From assembly GCF_900113025.1 (NCBI RefSeq), contig NZ_FONT01000002.1:565878-629877 (forward strand): 64,000 bases of DNA, given 5' to 3'. This document shows, piece by piece, positions 37,040 to 45,374 of the stretch. The stretch's first letter is position 1. Each line of letters opens with the position of its first letter. This DNA comes from Alteribacillus iranensis. GTDB taxonomy: Bacteria; Bacillota; Bacilli; Bacillales; Marinococcaceae. Made by a program: the position numbers and the translations under genes. The notes beneath the pieces were generated by a model. That model saw only the letters and a list, made by a program, of their open reading frames with translations, did no database searches and had not been told where the DNA came from.

Positions 37040-38195
37040 TCGGTGTATCTCCTTTTACTACATGGGAGTGATCCACTTGGAATTTCAATTTTCCATCTTC
37101 TTCATACCATTGAGTGTGTGGTGATGTGTTTTTTGTCAGTCGTTTAAATATCTGTTTTTCTCGGAGAATAGATAATGGGCCATCAAGCGTCCTTGGTTGT
37201 CCTTCATAAATTCGAAAGGGATGAAAGACGAGCTGTGCTTGTCCATCTTCAGAAAGTCTATATTCAGCAACTGCCGTGTCTCTTGTTTGTGACCATCCTT
37301 GGTCAAAGATAAAGTTCCCCAAGCTGTACATGATGAGCGTATCCTTATACACATCGGTCGATAACAAAACATGCGGACTATGACCTGCGATCACATCAGC
37401 CCCCGCGTCAGCCATAGCTTTTGCCATTTCTTCTTGGCGCGGATGAATGTTGCTGTCATAGGCTTGTCCCCAATGGATGCGAACCATAACGAGATCTGCA
37501 TGTTCATCGGCTTCTTTCACCAAAGGGATATATATACTAGGATCCGCAGGCAGGACGCCTCCTTTTCCCTCTGCTGCTTCATCCCCTTCTGTAAAAACAT
37601 CCGTAAATCCCAACGTTGCGACTGTTAGACCGTTGACCTCTTCATAGTGAATGTCTTTTGCCTCTTCGAGAGACATTCCGGCACCAGAAAAACCAACGTT
37701 ATGTGACTCAAGCGTAGCTACCGTATCCGCGACCCCTTCTTGCCCATAGTCCACCACGTGATTATTCGCCAGGTTCACGTGGGTAAAGTGATTTCTTTCC
37801 AATGCCTTCACTGCTTCTTCTTCCGTTTTAAAAACCACATCTTTCTCCGCAGGTTGATAACCTTCCTCTAGGACAACCGGGTTGGCAAAATTTCCAGAAA
37901 CATAATCCGATTGCTCCAATAAGGGCTCCACATGTCGAAAGAGATAATCATACCCGTGACGATCTGTTGCTTCTTTGACAAACCTTCCAAACATCATATC
38001 CCCAACCATCGCAGCCGTGAAGATAGAGTCCTCCTCTTCATCAGCTGACACACTTTCTTGTGAATCAAAGATAGGGACCGCCAACACGAATGTAAGTATC
38101 AACACAGTGGCAAGAATGGTATGTTTGGTAGTGACTTTTTTATGTTTTTTAATAAACTTTAATACTCTTTCTTGAAACGTTAGTTTTTTTGCCAT
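37014..38195 (-). CDS. pgsA: PGA synthase subunit PgsA (CapA)
   Basis: A predicted 393-residue protein. ATG (MAKKLTFQ) was chosen for AGGGTGA upstream; GTG three codons earlier is the alternative. It has a basic cytosolic start, one membrane helix (about 28-45) and a large extracellular metallophosphatase-like CapA domain (PGA_cap): MVGDMMFGR, NFANPVV, NLANNHVVDYG, GFSGAGMS, RIHWGQAYDSN, GADVIAGHSPHVL and YSLGNFIFDQ. PgsA/CapA is needed for PGA polymerisation or export with PgsB and PgsC. It lies 10 nt after pgsC. Confidence 0.95.
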   Translation of the reverse strand: MAKKLTFQERVLKFIKKHKKVTTKHTILATVLILTFVLAVPIFDSQESVSADEEEDSIFTAAMVGDMMFGRFVKEATDRHGYDYLFRHVEPLLEQSDYVSGNFANPVVLEEGYQPAEKDVVFKTEEEAVKALERNHFTHVNLANNHVVDYGQEGVADTVATLESHNVGFSGAGMSLEEAKDIHYEEVNGLTVATLGFTDVFTEGDEAAEGKGGVLPADPSIYIPLVKEADEHADLVMVRIHWGQAYDSNIHPRQEEMAKAMADAGADVIAGHSPHVLLSTDVYKDTLIMYSLGNFIFDQGWSQTRDTAVAEYRLSEDGQAQLVFHPFRIYEGQPRTLDGPLSILREKQIFKRLTKNTSPHTQWYEEDGKLKFQVDHSHVVKGDTPNDQASYED

Positions 38196-38205
38196 TCGCT
38201 TCACC

Positions 38206-38655
38206 CTAAAACAAAGTATAGATCGACATAATTACAAAGGAAATTCCACTGAGAAGCAGCGTGCTTCCTACCGTAGGGACCACTCCCTGCTTCTGAATGG
38301 TGTTTGCAATCAATCCAGGAACAATCACTCCTATCCCCCGTAATTCATGTATTTCAAAAGGAAGAATAGGATAAAAATAATCAAATACAATCTTCAAAAC
38401 CATACCCGTTGTTAACATTGCCGCAAATTTTCTTCGCCCATATAAGATCGTTACTTTCCCTATGACATGAACAACAAGAAAATAAGTAATGAAGCTGATT
38501 AGAAAGACGATCCCTAATAATACAAATTGATCAAATACCAATGCCAGGTAGCCTGGCACGATGAGACCCGCAGGTAAAACGCCTGTTTTCTCTGCGTAAA
38601 TTAAACTTAAAACAACCCCAATGACAAGTGAAATATACAAGTCTGCTCCAAACAA
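38206..38655 (-). CDS. pgsC: PGA synthase subunit PgsC (CapC)
   Basis: A 149-residue membrane protein with four or five helices and the typical PgsC pattern: MFGADLYISLVIGVVLSLIYAE start, PAGLIVPGYLAL, GRRKFAAMLTTG and RGIGVIVPGLIAN. It forms the membrane part of the PGA synthase with PgsB. It lies 16 nt downstream of pgsB. Confidence 0.96.
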   Translation of the reverse strand: MFGADLYISLVIGVVLSLIYAEKTGVLPAGLIVPGYLALVFDQFVLLGIVFLISFITYFLVVHVIGKVTILYGRRKFAAMLTTGMVLKIVFDYFYPILPFEIHELRGIGVIVPGLIANTIQKQGVVPTVGSTLLLSGISFVIMSIYTLF

Positions 38656-38671
38656 ACGTGACTCCCCCTAC

Positions 38672-39862
38672 CTAGCTGACATGTTCAAGATATTTCTCTT
38701 TCTCTTCCTCAAACCGTTCGATGAGTGGCTCACCAGCTCCGTGAATGTTGCCAACTCCGTATACTACCGTATTTACCAAGTATGGTCGCAAGCTATTAAA
38801 AATTTCCTCTGTTTCATAACCTTCTAGATTCAACAGTTTTTCTGCCTGGATGCTGCCTTTCTCATATTCATCTACGATGGGACTCGTTGTTTCACCTATT
38901 AACACGAGAGCTTTCATTTCAATGAACGGCAAGACATCGACAGCAAATTGTTCTGTTCGATCGACACGGTCTTCTCGACAATTCATAATGACAACTGCAT
39001 TCCCAGTCGGATAATCGAGCTTTTTGATACGTTCCCAAATATTCAAGGTTGAGGAAGCATCATTTGCTGCGAATCCATTTACAAAGTAGGATGGTTGGTC
39101 AGGATCACCGAAATGACTGATTCTCATAGCCCCTGGATCTGGAGGTGCATGTAACATGCCTTGTTTTGCTGTCTCTTCATCGATCCCAAGTGCTTCTGCG
39201 ACTGCCAGGGTCAAGGCCGCGTTTTGCGGAAATACCATATATTCAAACTTCCTTAAAAATTCCTCTGAGATTTTTGATTCGTCTGCAACTATGACTTGTG
39301 TGTTTCGTTTATCAGCGACCTCCCTGTAGTAATCCACATAAGGACTCTCCGATACAATTACATGACCGTTATAAGGTATGGTAGCCGTGAAAGCTTCTGC
39401 TACTTCGTCAAGGGTAGGGCCCATGACATCCATATGATCCTCAAGAACATTGACTATCACACCTATATTGGCTTGCAGCATCTCTTTTTGAAAAATTACT
39501 TGATAATCAGGGTTTACAGCCATACACTCACTGACCAGTGCTTCCGCACCAAGGTCGGCCGCTTCTTTTACCACCTCTTTTTGTTCGCGAATATTGGGTC
39601 CCTCTGGCCGGCGTTTAATGGGCTTTTCCTCGTCTTGAAACCAATACATCATTCTGGCAGAGGTACCTGTTGTTTTACCTACCGTTTTTTTATTGGCTTC
39701 TTTTAATACCCCAGTTGTAAGACGAGTGACGGTTGACTTTCCTCGGATGCCATTAATATTTACGCGAATTGGAATCGAATGGACATTTTCCAAATGCCTT
39801 TTTTTCTCAACCGCTCCAAGCGCCAATACCACGAGGAGACACAATGAAATCATGATAATCAT
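38672..39862 (-). CDS. pgsB: PGA synthase ligase subunit PgsB (CapB)
   Basis: A predicted 396-residue Mur-ligase-like ATPase, the usual PgsB length. ATG (MIIMISLCLLV) was chosen for GGGGTGA 7 nt upstream; the longer frame is non-homologous. It has an N-terminal membrane helix, then Walker A in NGIRGKSTVTRL, KTVGKTTGT, SECMAVNPDYQ, NVLEDHMDVMGPT, PPDPGAMRI, FVNGFAANDASSTLNIW and GVGNIHGAGEPLIE. It forms gamma-amide bonds between Glu residues using ATP. First gene of the operon pgsB-pgsC-pgsA-ggt-pgsE-ggt::GT2-(LCP). Confidence 0.97.
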   Translation of the reverse strand: MIIMISLCLLVVLALGAVEKKRHLENVHSIPIRVNINGIRGKSTVTRLTTGVLKEANKKTVGKTTGTSARMMYWFQDEEKPIKRRPEGPNIREQKEVVKEAADLGAEALVSECMAVNPDYQVIFQKEMLQANIGVIVNVLEDHMDVMGPTLDEVAEAFTATIPYNGHVIVSESPYVDYYREVADKRNTQVIVADESKISEEFLRKFEYMVFPQNAALTLAVAEALGIDEETAKQGMLHAPPDPGAMRISHFGDPDQPSYFVNGFAANDASSTLNIWERIKKLDYPTGNAVVIMNCREDRVDRTEQFAVDVLPFIEMKALVLIGETTSPIVDEYEKGSIQAEKLLNLEGYETEEIFNSLRPYLVNTVVYGVGNIHGAGEPLIERFEEEKEKYLEHVS

Positions 39863-40022
39863 ACGGCTGTCACCCCAATTGCTTGAATCATAACAATCCC
39901 ATCCACTTTGCTCATCAGCACTACACTCTCCTCCTACTCCGTGTTTTATTTCAAGAGCACCGCCCAAATGAATCGTAACCAATTAATGAAAAAACTGTAA
40001 TCAGACTTTCTTCCAAAATAAG

Positions 40023-40043
40023 TTTGTCATAAAATATGACAAA
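40023..40043. promoter_or_regulatory. Perfect dyad operator candidate upstream of pgsB
   Basis: TTTGTCATA, 3 nt (AAA), TATGACAAA: 9-bp perfect arms, about 160-180 nt before the pgsB start. Size and symmetry fit a dimeric transcription factor site. No U tract, so not a terminator. Confidence 0.55.
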
Positions 40044-40480
40044 ATTGGCTTCTTTTTCCTACCAGGTATTACATATTAGTTACATCTATGAAACGGTTCC
40101 ATCTCCTCTTATCCTTCCATTGCTCTCGCCTATTTGCTCTTGGAGACGTATCAATAAGCTAAAAACACAGAGTATCCATAGTAAAGTTGATCAATTAAAT
40201 ATTTTTAATATGTTTTTAATATTTGACATACTTTTTTAGATTTTTTAGGTCTAAATGGTCCTCCTTTTCTTCCCATAAACTACCAAAATGTTTTAGACAG
40301 CGATGACGGAAAGAGCAAAAATTAATGACTTGTTTACATTTGTCTTTCTTCTCCTCTCAACAAAGTAAGACTCTCCCTTTCAGGAATAAGGGCAAAAACG
40401 GGAATGCAGGAACCTTGAGCTGTTGGAATCTGAAAGTGACTCTCGAAAATGCCAACAGGGTATGTTTTCTTCCTATCATG

Positions 40481-40520
40481 AAAAAAGGGGCTTCTGCCGA
40501 TCATGACAGAAGCCCCTTTA
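40481..40520 (-). terminator. Terminator of the SLH multi-NlpC/P60 gene
   Basis: AAAGGGGCTTCTGTCATGA pairs with TGCCGATC-flanked AGAAGCCCCTTTT (core GGGGCTTCTG/CAGAAGCCCC), followed by TTTTTTC on the minus strand. Confidence 0.9.
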
Positions 40521-40526
40521 GAACGG

Positions 40527-43040
40527 TTATTTTGTTATTTGTCGTCCCTCTAATAAACGCTGAATCCAGTATTGATCTGTATTCATGTCCGTAATGACAA
40601 TTTTACGATCCAACACCGTAGCGAATCTTCCTTCTCCCAGATAAATAGCCGCCAGATGTGGTGTGTTATCATCTGTTGCTTCACCAAATATCATCAGGTC
40701 TCCTCTCTCCAGTTCTTCAATATGAATATCCTCGCCGCTTTGACGAAGTTCTTCCATGGTAGACGGCAGTGATATCTGAGATCCTTCTTCATAAAGCTGC
40801 TGAATAAATTCACTGGACGTTCCTTTAAATGTCTCTCCTTCTCTATCCTCTGCCAAGTGTGCTTCCCGACTTCTCCTTTCCTCAGACGGCCTATCGTACG
40901 TCCTGCTTCCTATATACCTTGGCGGCCAGTAGGAGCTTGTAGTAAGATCAACCACAGCAACACCCGAAGCCTGGGTAGCAACAATGATTTGGTTGTTACC
41001 AATATAAACGGCAGGAATGATACTTGACCCTTCAAAGAACATTAGATCCCCCGCTTCTATTTCATCCCTTGGTATTTCATTGCCTTCCTCCCATTGTTGT
41101 CTACCATAACGCGGTAAATCGATATTCAAACCTTCTTTGTACACATACTGAACGAGTCCCCCCGTGTCAAAGCCTTCTTCTGGTGAGTCACCACCCAACT
41201 GATACTCTGTTCCCAGGAGCTGATAAGCCTCAAATACTGCTTCATTTTCGAATGAAACAGAGAGGTCATCAAAGCGTTTTACTCCGGTGAAATGCTCTTT
41301 CCAATATTCATTCATATATGAAATGGTTGTTTCTCCCTCTTCTCCTGTCGCATGAATCACGTGATCCTCTCCAAGGTATATAGCTGTATGCGAAATTCCT
41401 TCCTGCCAGGTTCCCGAAAAATAGAGAACATCGCCGGGTCTGATATGATCATCGAGCTCAATGGAGTTGATGTCTGTTCCGGCATCGAGAATGGTTTCTC
41501 CTACTTCCCATTGTTTATAACTGATCCGTGGGAGATAGACATCAGCCGCATCTCTGAATGCAGATTGAATTAAAAAGGAACAATCAAACGCATCCCGTGT
41601 GCTGCCCGTCATTAAATACGGGGTTCCCATATACTTTATGGCTTCCCGTATGATTGGATTTTCATGGTCCGCATAAGTGTCTGGATTAGATTTCTCTAGT
41701 ATTTCATCTGTATAACGTACAGCACCTGCATAGCGATCTGCATAATAGGTGTGATAATCTAGATGCCTCTCCTTTACTCCGGAAGAGGAAGCGATCACAA
41801 ACTGGCGATCCCCTGTATACATTCCGGAAATCAACCCGCTGCTGCCTTCAAAAAATACGAGATCCCCGGGGCGCAGTTCCTCCTGGCTTATTTTTTCTCC
41901 TGCATCATAGAGGCCGGCGGGTCTTTTGGAAAGCCAGCTTCCCGTGACTTCTTCATACACATAATGAACAAGGCTCCCCGTACTGAACCCGCTCTCCGGA
42001 TCCTCACCGTCTTCATTATAAGGGCTCCCAATAAGAGCTCTTGCCTGTTCAACAAGGTCATTTTCCGATGAACCGGGATGAAGGTTTTCTTCTGTGTACC
42101 TCTTAGCGCCAACATACGCGTTGGACCAATAGTCACTTGTCTCCATATTTCTTTTAGAAATTCCATCACTAGTAACAATGACAAATTCCCCATTATCGAT
42201 ATATATACCTGACATTAAGTACGTGCCTTGAAAAAAAACAACATCTCCAGGCTGTACATTCTTTTGTTCAATGCTTTTTCCGAGTAACCATTGATCGCTC
42301 GCAGATCTCGGTAATGATATATTCTCTGCTTCTCTATATGCGAATTGCACGAATTCCGAGGTAATGAAATCTTCTGTGTTTTCCCCAACGCTTTCTTGGG
42401 CTAATTGAGCTGCAGATGAATTGTTGGAAGTGCTAAGGAATTCCCCAGAATCGTCCATCGCACGGGCGAGAAAAACAGAAAATTGAGCACGCGTGGTGTC
42501 ATTATTCGGTCGAAACGTATGATCTTCCGAATATCCCGTTGTTACTCCTGCTTCTGCTATGTTAGAAATGTCTTGATAGAAAACATAATCTTCATCCACA
42601 TCGGCAAAGTCTGCATGCGCCTTCGAAAACTCAAACGAGCGATTTAGCACGGCAGCCATTTGCCCCCTTGTGAGCGTATGATTTGGCATAAATCTTCCAT
42701 TCCGTCCTGTGATAATGCCCTCTTGCTGGACGGTTGCGGCTACATCATAGGCATGGAAACTTTCATCAATGTCTGAAAAGTCTGCTTCCTTATTAGCCGT
42801 CTCCAAGTCCAATGCTTCCACAATCATGGATGCTGCCTGGCTGCGCTTTACCGGGTGATTGGGTCGGAATGTACCATCCTCGTAACCCGAAATAATGCCC
42901 TCTTCTGCTAACAACTTTATTTCCTCTTTTGCCCAAAAGTCTCCCGTCACGTCAGAAAAAGAGGGAGAATGTGCTAAGACACCAGGAACCGGTATGAAAA
43001 AGAAAATAAAAATAGCAAATAGATATTTTTCCATTTTCAT
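40527..43040 (-). CDS. SLH protein with five tandem NlpC/P60-like modules, one catalytic
   Basis: An 837-residue secreted protein; ATG after GGGGAGGG. Signal peptide to about residue 23, then three SLH domains (about 26-195: FSDVTGDFWAKEEI, FSDIDESFHAYDVA, FADVDEDYVFYQDI). Five NlpC/P60-type modules follow (about 222-315, 326-443, 460-590, 600-714 and 735-830), recognisable by LPR, PGD(V/L)(V/L)FF, the (G/A)IY(I/L)G strand and YW..RY.G..R(Y/F). Only module 3 keeps Cys487 (AFDCSFL), His551 (ISHTAIY) and His563 (VIHA). At the Cys position modules 1, 2 and 4 have Thr (227, 354, 626) and module 5 has Ser742. It is next to the PGA operon; PgdS-type PGA hydrolases are also multi-NlpC/P60 proteins, so PGA binding or trimming is plausible. 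Confidence 0.88.
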   Translation of the reverse strand: MKMEKYLFAIFIFFFIPVPGVLAHSPSFSDVTGDFWAKEEIKLLAEEGIISGYEDGTFRPNHPVKRSQAASMIVEALDLETANKEADFSDIDESFHAYDVAATVQQEGIITGRNGRFMPNHTLTRGQMAAVLNRSFEFSKAHADFADVDEDYVFYQDISNIAEAGVTTGYSEDHTFRPNNDTTRAQFSVFLARAMDDSGEFLSTSNNSSAAQLAQESVGENTEDFITSEFVQFAYREAENISLPRSASDQWLLGKSIEQKNVQPGDVVFFQGTYLMSGIYIDNGEFVIVTSDGISKRNMETSDYWSNAYVGAKRYTEENLHPGSSENDLVEQARALIGSPYNEDGEDPESGFSTGSLVHYVYEEVTGSWLSKRPAGLYDAGEKISQEELRPGDLVFFEGSSGLISGMYTGDRQFVIASSSGVKERHLDYHTYYADRYAGAVRYTDEILEKSNPDTYADHENPIIREAIKYMGTPYLMTGSTRDAFDCSFLIQSAFRDAADVYLPRISYKQWEVGETILDAGTDINSIELDDHIRPGDVLYFSGTWQEGISHTAIYLGEDHVIHATGEEGETTISYMNEYWKEHFTGVKRFDDLSVSFENEAVFEAYQLLGTEYQLGGDSPEEGFDTGGLVQYVYKEGLNIDLPRYGRQQWEEGNEIPRDEIEAGDLMFFEGSSIIPAVYIGNNQIIVATQASGVAVVDLTTSSYWPPRYIGSRTYDRPSEERRSREAHLAEDREGETFKGTSSEFIQQLYEEGSQISLPSTMEELRQSGEDIHIEELERGDLMIFGEATDDNTPHLAAIYLGEGRFATVLDRKIVITDMNTDQYWIQRLLEGRQITK

Positions 43041-43449
43041 TGAATCCCTCCCCTGTTCTAACCTTCTTTTCTACCTATAGAACCGTGTTACAATATCCCA
43101 TACCTTTGAATTTTCGAATTGAAACTATAATTTTCCAAAATTTACATAAACAGGTGATTTATTCCTATGGGACATGTAGGTAATAAGATGGTTAAGACAA
43201 CTGCTGATCCCCGGTTCATAACCCTCTTCATTTTATCAACCATCCTAGGGCATTAATCTTATCCATTATGGACCTTGATCCTAACTTTTTCTTTCGCAAC
43301 GGCACGATCGACTAGGAGTAACGACATTCCCCTGCCAATCCGCGCTCCCTGGGATGCCATTCCACCTCTGCCTCCAACTTTCCGGAACCGCTGACCATGC
43401 AAAAACCCCTGCTTCCCACCAATGAATGGTGAAAACAGGGGCTTTCTAT
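43041..43449. other. Intergenic region
   Basis: Promoter region of the SLH multi-NlpC/P60 gene at the left and the terminator of the next small gene at 43401-43443. A 73-codon minus ORF covering the terminator is not convincing. Confidence 0.4.
43401..43443 (-). terminator. Terminator after the 59-codon membrane protein gene
   Basis: AGCCCCTG and CAGGGGTTTTT with an inner CACCA/TGGTG pairing; U tract on the minus strand. Confidence 0.85.
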
Positions 43450-43629
43450 TTAATCGGCTTCCGTCATGCGGTCTTCCCATTTCAGAAATAACACGAACAA
43501 AAAACTTGTAATGATGCTTCCTACGACGGGAGCAATAATATGAACGGCGCCGCTGTGGGAGGAGCCGAGCATGGAGCCAACAAGCGTGATGGCGATCAAT
43601 GCCGCAATCGCGAGATAGATTGTTTTCAT
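43450..43629 (-). CDS. Small two-helix membrane protein
   Basis: 59 residues (MKTIYLAIAALIAITLVGSM start, ending KWEDRMTEAD). AAGGAGGACA lies directly upstream of the ATG, 30 nt after fabZ, so it is probably the last gene of the flhO-flhP-epuA-fabZ transcript. Two hydrophobic helices separated by a short GSSHSGAVH loop. Family not recognised. Function unknown. Confidence 0.75.
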   Translation of the reverse strand: MKTIYLAIAALIAITLVGSMLGSSHSGAVHIIAPVVGSIITSFLFVLFLKWEDRMTEAD

Positions 43630-43659
43630 GTCAAGTGTCCTCCTTGGATAGGTATCGCT

Positions 43660-44091
43660 TTATTCCGGGTCCTGTAACGCGAAAAGGAGTTCCGTTTCAG
43701 CAACGACCGTTTCGCCTACTTTCGCGGTCCCTTTTCCTTTACCGATGCTTCCTCTCAGCTTAAGAATTTCTACTTCTAAGGTCAGCTGATCTCCAGGTTT
43801 CACTTGTGATTTAAAGCGGCATTTCTCAATTCCTGCAAACAACGCAATCTTTCCGTGATTTTCTTCTTGTTTCAGGATAGCAGCCGCCCCTGTCTGCGCT
43901 AATGCCTCTACGATAAGAACTCCGGGCATGACAGGGTAATCAGGAAAATGTCCATTAAAAAATTCTTCGTTGGCTGATACGTTTTTTAAAGCAACGGCCC
44001 GCTTTCCTTCTTCTAGTTCCGTGATACGGTCAATAAGAAGGAACGGGTACCGATGCGGAATAATGTCTTTTATTTCGTCGATTGATAACAT
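43660..44091 (-). CDS. fabZ: 3-hydroxyacyl-ACP dehydratase FabZ
   Basis: A 143-residue hot-dog fold enzyme. The second of two adjacent ATG codons was taken because GGAG is only 3 nt from the first. The catalytic pair is His48 in FFNGHFP and Glu62 in [40 protein letters not shown] and the C-terminal strand are typical. It dehydrates (3R)-hydroxyacyl-ACP in fatty acid elongation. In B. subtilis too, fabZ (ywpB) follows flhO-flhP. Confidence 0.96.
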   Translation of the reverse strand: MLSIDEIKDIIPHRYPFLLIDRITELEEGKRAVALKNVSANEEFFNGHFPDYPVMPGVLIVEALAQTGAAAILKQEENHGKIALFAGIEKCRFKSQVKPGDQLTLEVEILKLRGSIGKGKGTAKVGETVVAETELLFALQDPE

Positions 44092-44123
44092 CATAATCTC
44101 CTTTCTATCCAGCTATCCCGAGA

Positions 44124-44486
44124 TTATTCTCCTTGAATAAAATGATACAGCTCTCTCCACCTCTCGAGGCTCAGGACGCCTAGCGAATCTCCTTCTCCTA
44201 CGAGGCTGTACCCGACGAGCAGGCCGGCGGTAATACTGATAATCAAAAGGGCCAGTACAATAAGAAGACGAGCCCAAATCGGCACCATGCGGACACTTGT
44301 TTTGGAACGAGAAAACATAGCCCGAATGCGAGCCCAGAGACGAGCCCACTTTTTTCCACTCTTCCCGGCAGAGGCTTCTTTCTTCTCTTCGGCCTTTTGT
44401 TTCCTTCGTTGGGTTCGAGTTTCTTCTATTTGGTTTTCTTCGTTTTGACTGGCGGGCCTATTCGCCGTGTCTTCCTTATATGTCAT
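44124..44486 (-). CDS. EpuA-like small membrane protein (annotated elsewhere as RNA polymerase subunit beta)
   Basis: 120 residues: a highly charged N-terminal half (Glu/Lys/Arg, coiled), an Arg-rich segment (KKWARLWARIRAMFSRSK), RMVPIWARLLIVL, then one membrane helix, GLLVGYSLVGEGDS and LERWRELYHFIQGE. This is the pattern of the EpuA family (PF11772), often next to flhP or mreB-like genes in Bacillaceae. The 'RNA polymerase beta subunit' name of the family has no mechanistic basis visible here. It lies between flhP and fabZ in the same operon. Confidence 0.75.
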   Translation of the reverse strand: MTYKEDTANRPASQNEENQIEETRTQRRKQKAEEKKEASAGKSGKKWARLWARIRAMFSRSKTSVRMVPIWARLLIVLALLIISITAGLLVGYSLVGEGDSLGVLSLERWRELYHFIQGE

Positions 44487-44510
44487 AATCTTATCCCCGT
44501 TTAGCTGAAA

Positions 44511-45341
44511 TTAACTCCGGATGCTATTCACAAGCCCCAACATCTGGTCTCCCTGAGAGAGAGCGCGAGCATTAAAGGAATAATGACGCTGTGTGTTGAG
44601 CAGCTCCGTGAGTTCCTTACCCATGTCTACGTTGGATTGTTCTAATGCATGTTGCTTTATCGTATGTTCCTCTCCCATCACCAATTCCAATACATCCGCC
44701 TCATCGAATCCTAACGCCTCGACGTCCGGCAAGCGAAAATGATTGCCAGCCGCCTCTAACAATTGAGGCTTCGACACATGAGCTAGTTCTATTGTACCTA
44801 TTTCCACTTCTGCCCCATTTAAACTAGCAATTATCGTTCCGTCGTCTTGAAGGTTGAAATTCCGGGCCCCGGCCGGCACGTCCATTCGCTCCCCGTTCGC
44901 ATCAAGCAAATAATGCCCGTCCTGATTAACAAGTGTCCACGTGCCGGGCTGTTCCGGGTTTTCACTCAAATAAAAAGAACCGTTTCGTGAATAATGTACT
45001 TCATTCTCCGCACTGTTTTCTATCTGGAAAAAGAGATTCTTTCCCAGCAGCGCAAAGTCCAGTTCGCGTCCTGTCTCTTGAAGAGATCCTTGTTCGAGCC
45101 GAAGTGCCGTCTGGGAAATACCGGCTCCTGTTCCTACACGGAGTCCCGGTGGTGTAAGACGGCCGACATTATTTTCCGGAATCGGCTGATTGTTCACTTC
45201 TTGGTGAAGCAAGCTTGAAAACGTCGACTCTCTCCGTTTGTAGCCGGTCGTTTGACTGTTCGATAGATTATTGGAAATCCCATCTATTTGTTGTTGCAGC
45301 TGTCCCATCGTGTTGGCAGCAGACAACATGGAGGAATGCAT
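44511..45341 (-). CDS. flhP: Flagellar basal-body rod/hook protein FlhP
   Basis: 276 residues, FlgG/FlgF family. The N-terminal rod motif is MHSSMLSAANTM...QIDGISNNLSNSQTTGYKR. The middle has LQETGRELDFALLGKNLFF and a C-terminal SNVDMGKELTELLNTQRHYSFNARAL...DQML. GAAGGAGGGG precedes the ATG. FlhP is one of the two distal rod proteins in Bacillus. It lies 33 nt downstream of flhO. Confidence 0.93.
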   Translation of the reverse strand: MHSSMLSAANTMGQLQQQIDGISNNLSNSQTTGYKRRESTFSSLLHQEVNNQPIPENNVGRLTPPGLRVGTGAGISQTALRLEQGSLQETGRELDFALLGKNLFFQIENSAENEVHYSRNGSFYLSENPEQPGTWTLVNQDGHYLLDANGERMDVPAGARNFNLQDDGTIIASLNGAEVEIGTIELAHVSKPQLLEAAGNHFRLPDVEALGFDEADVLELVMGEEHTIKQHALEQSNVDMGKELTELLNTQRHYSFNARALSQGDQMLGLVNSIRS

Positions 45342-45374
45342 GAAACATCCCCTCCTTCATTCTTAAATTTTCTC

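Larger units (their letters stand above)
39863..40526. other. Regulatory region upstream of the pgs operon
   Basis: About 660 bp, AT-rich. It contains a perfect dyad at 40023-40043, AT-rich direct repeats of TTTTTAATAT near 40198-40225, and the terminator of the upstream SLH gene at 40481-40520. No ORF with a ribosome binding site. The pgs promoter is not resolved. Confidence 0.5.

Noticed and set aside
40222-40250. TTGACA-containing plus-strand promoter candidate
   Set aside because: No rightward gene follows it; the region is simply AT-rich.
43259-43480. 73-codon minus ORF in front of the SLH multi-NlpC gene
   Set aside because: It runs through a strong terminator hairpin and has no ribosome binding site.
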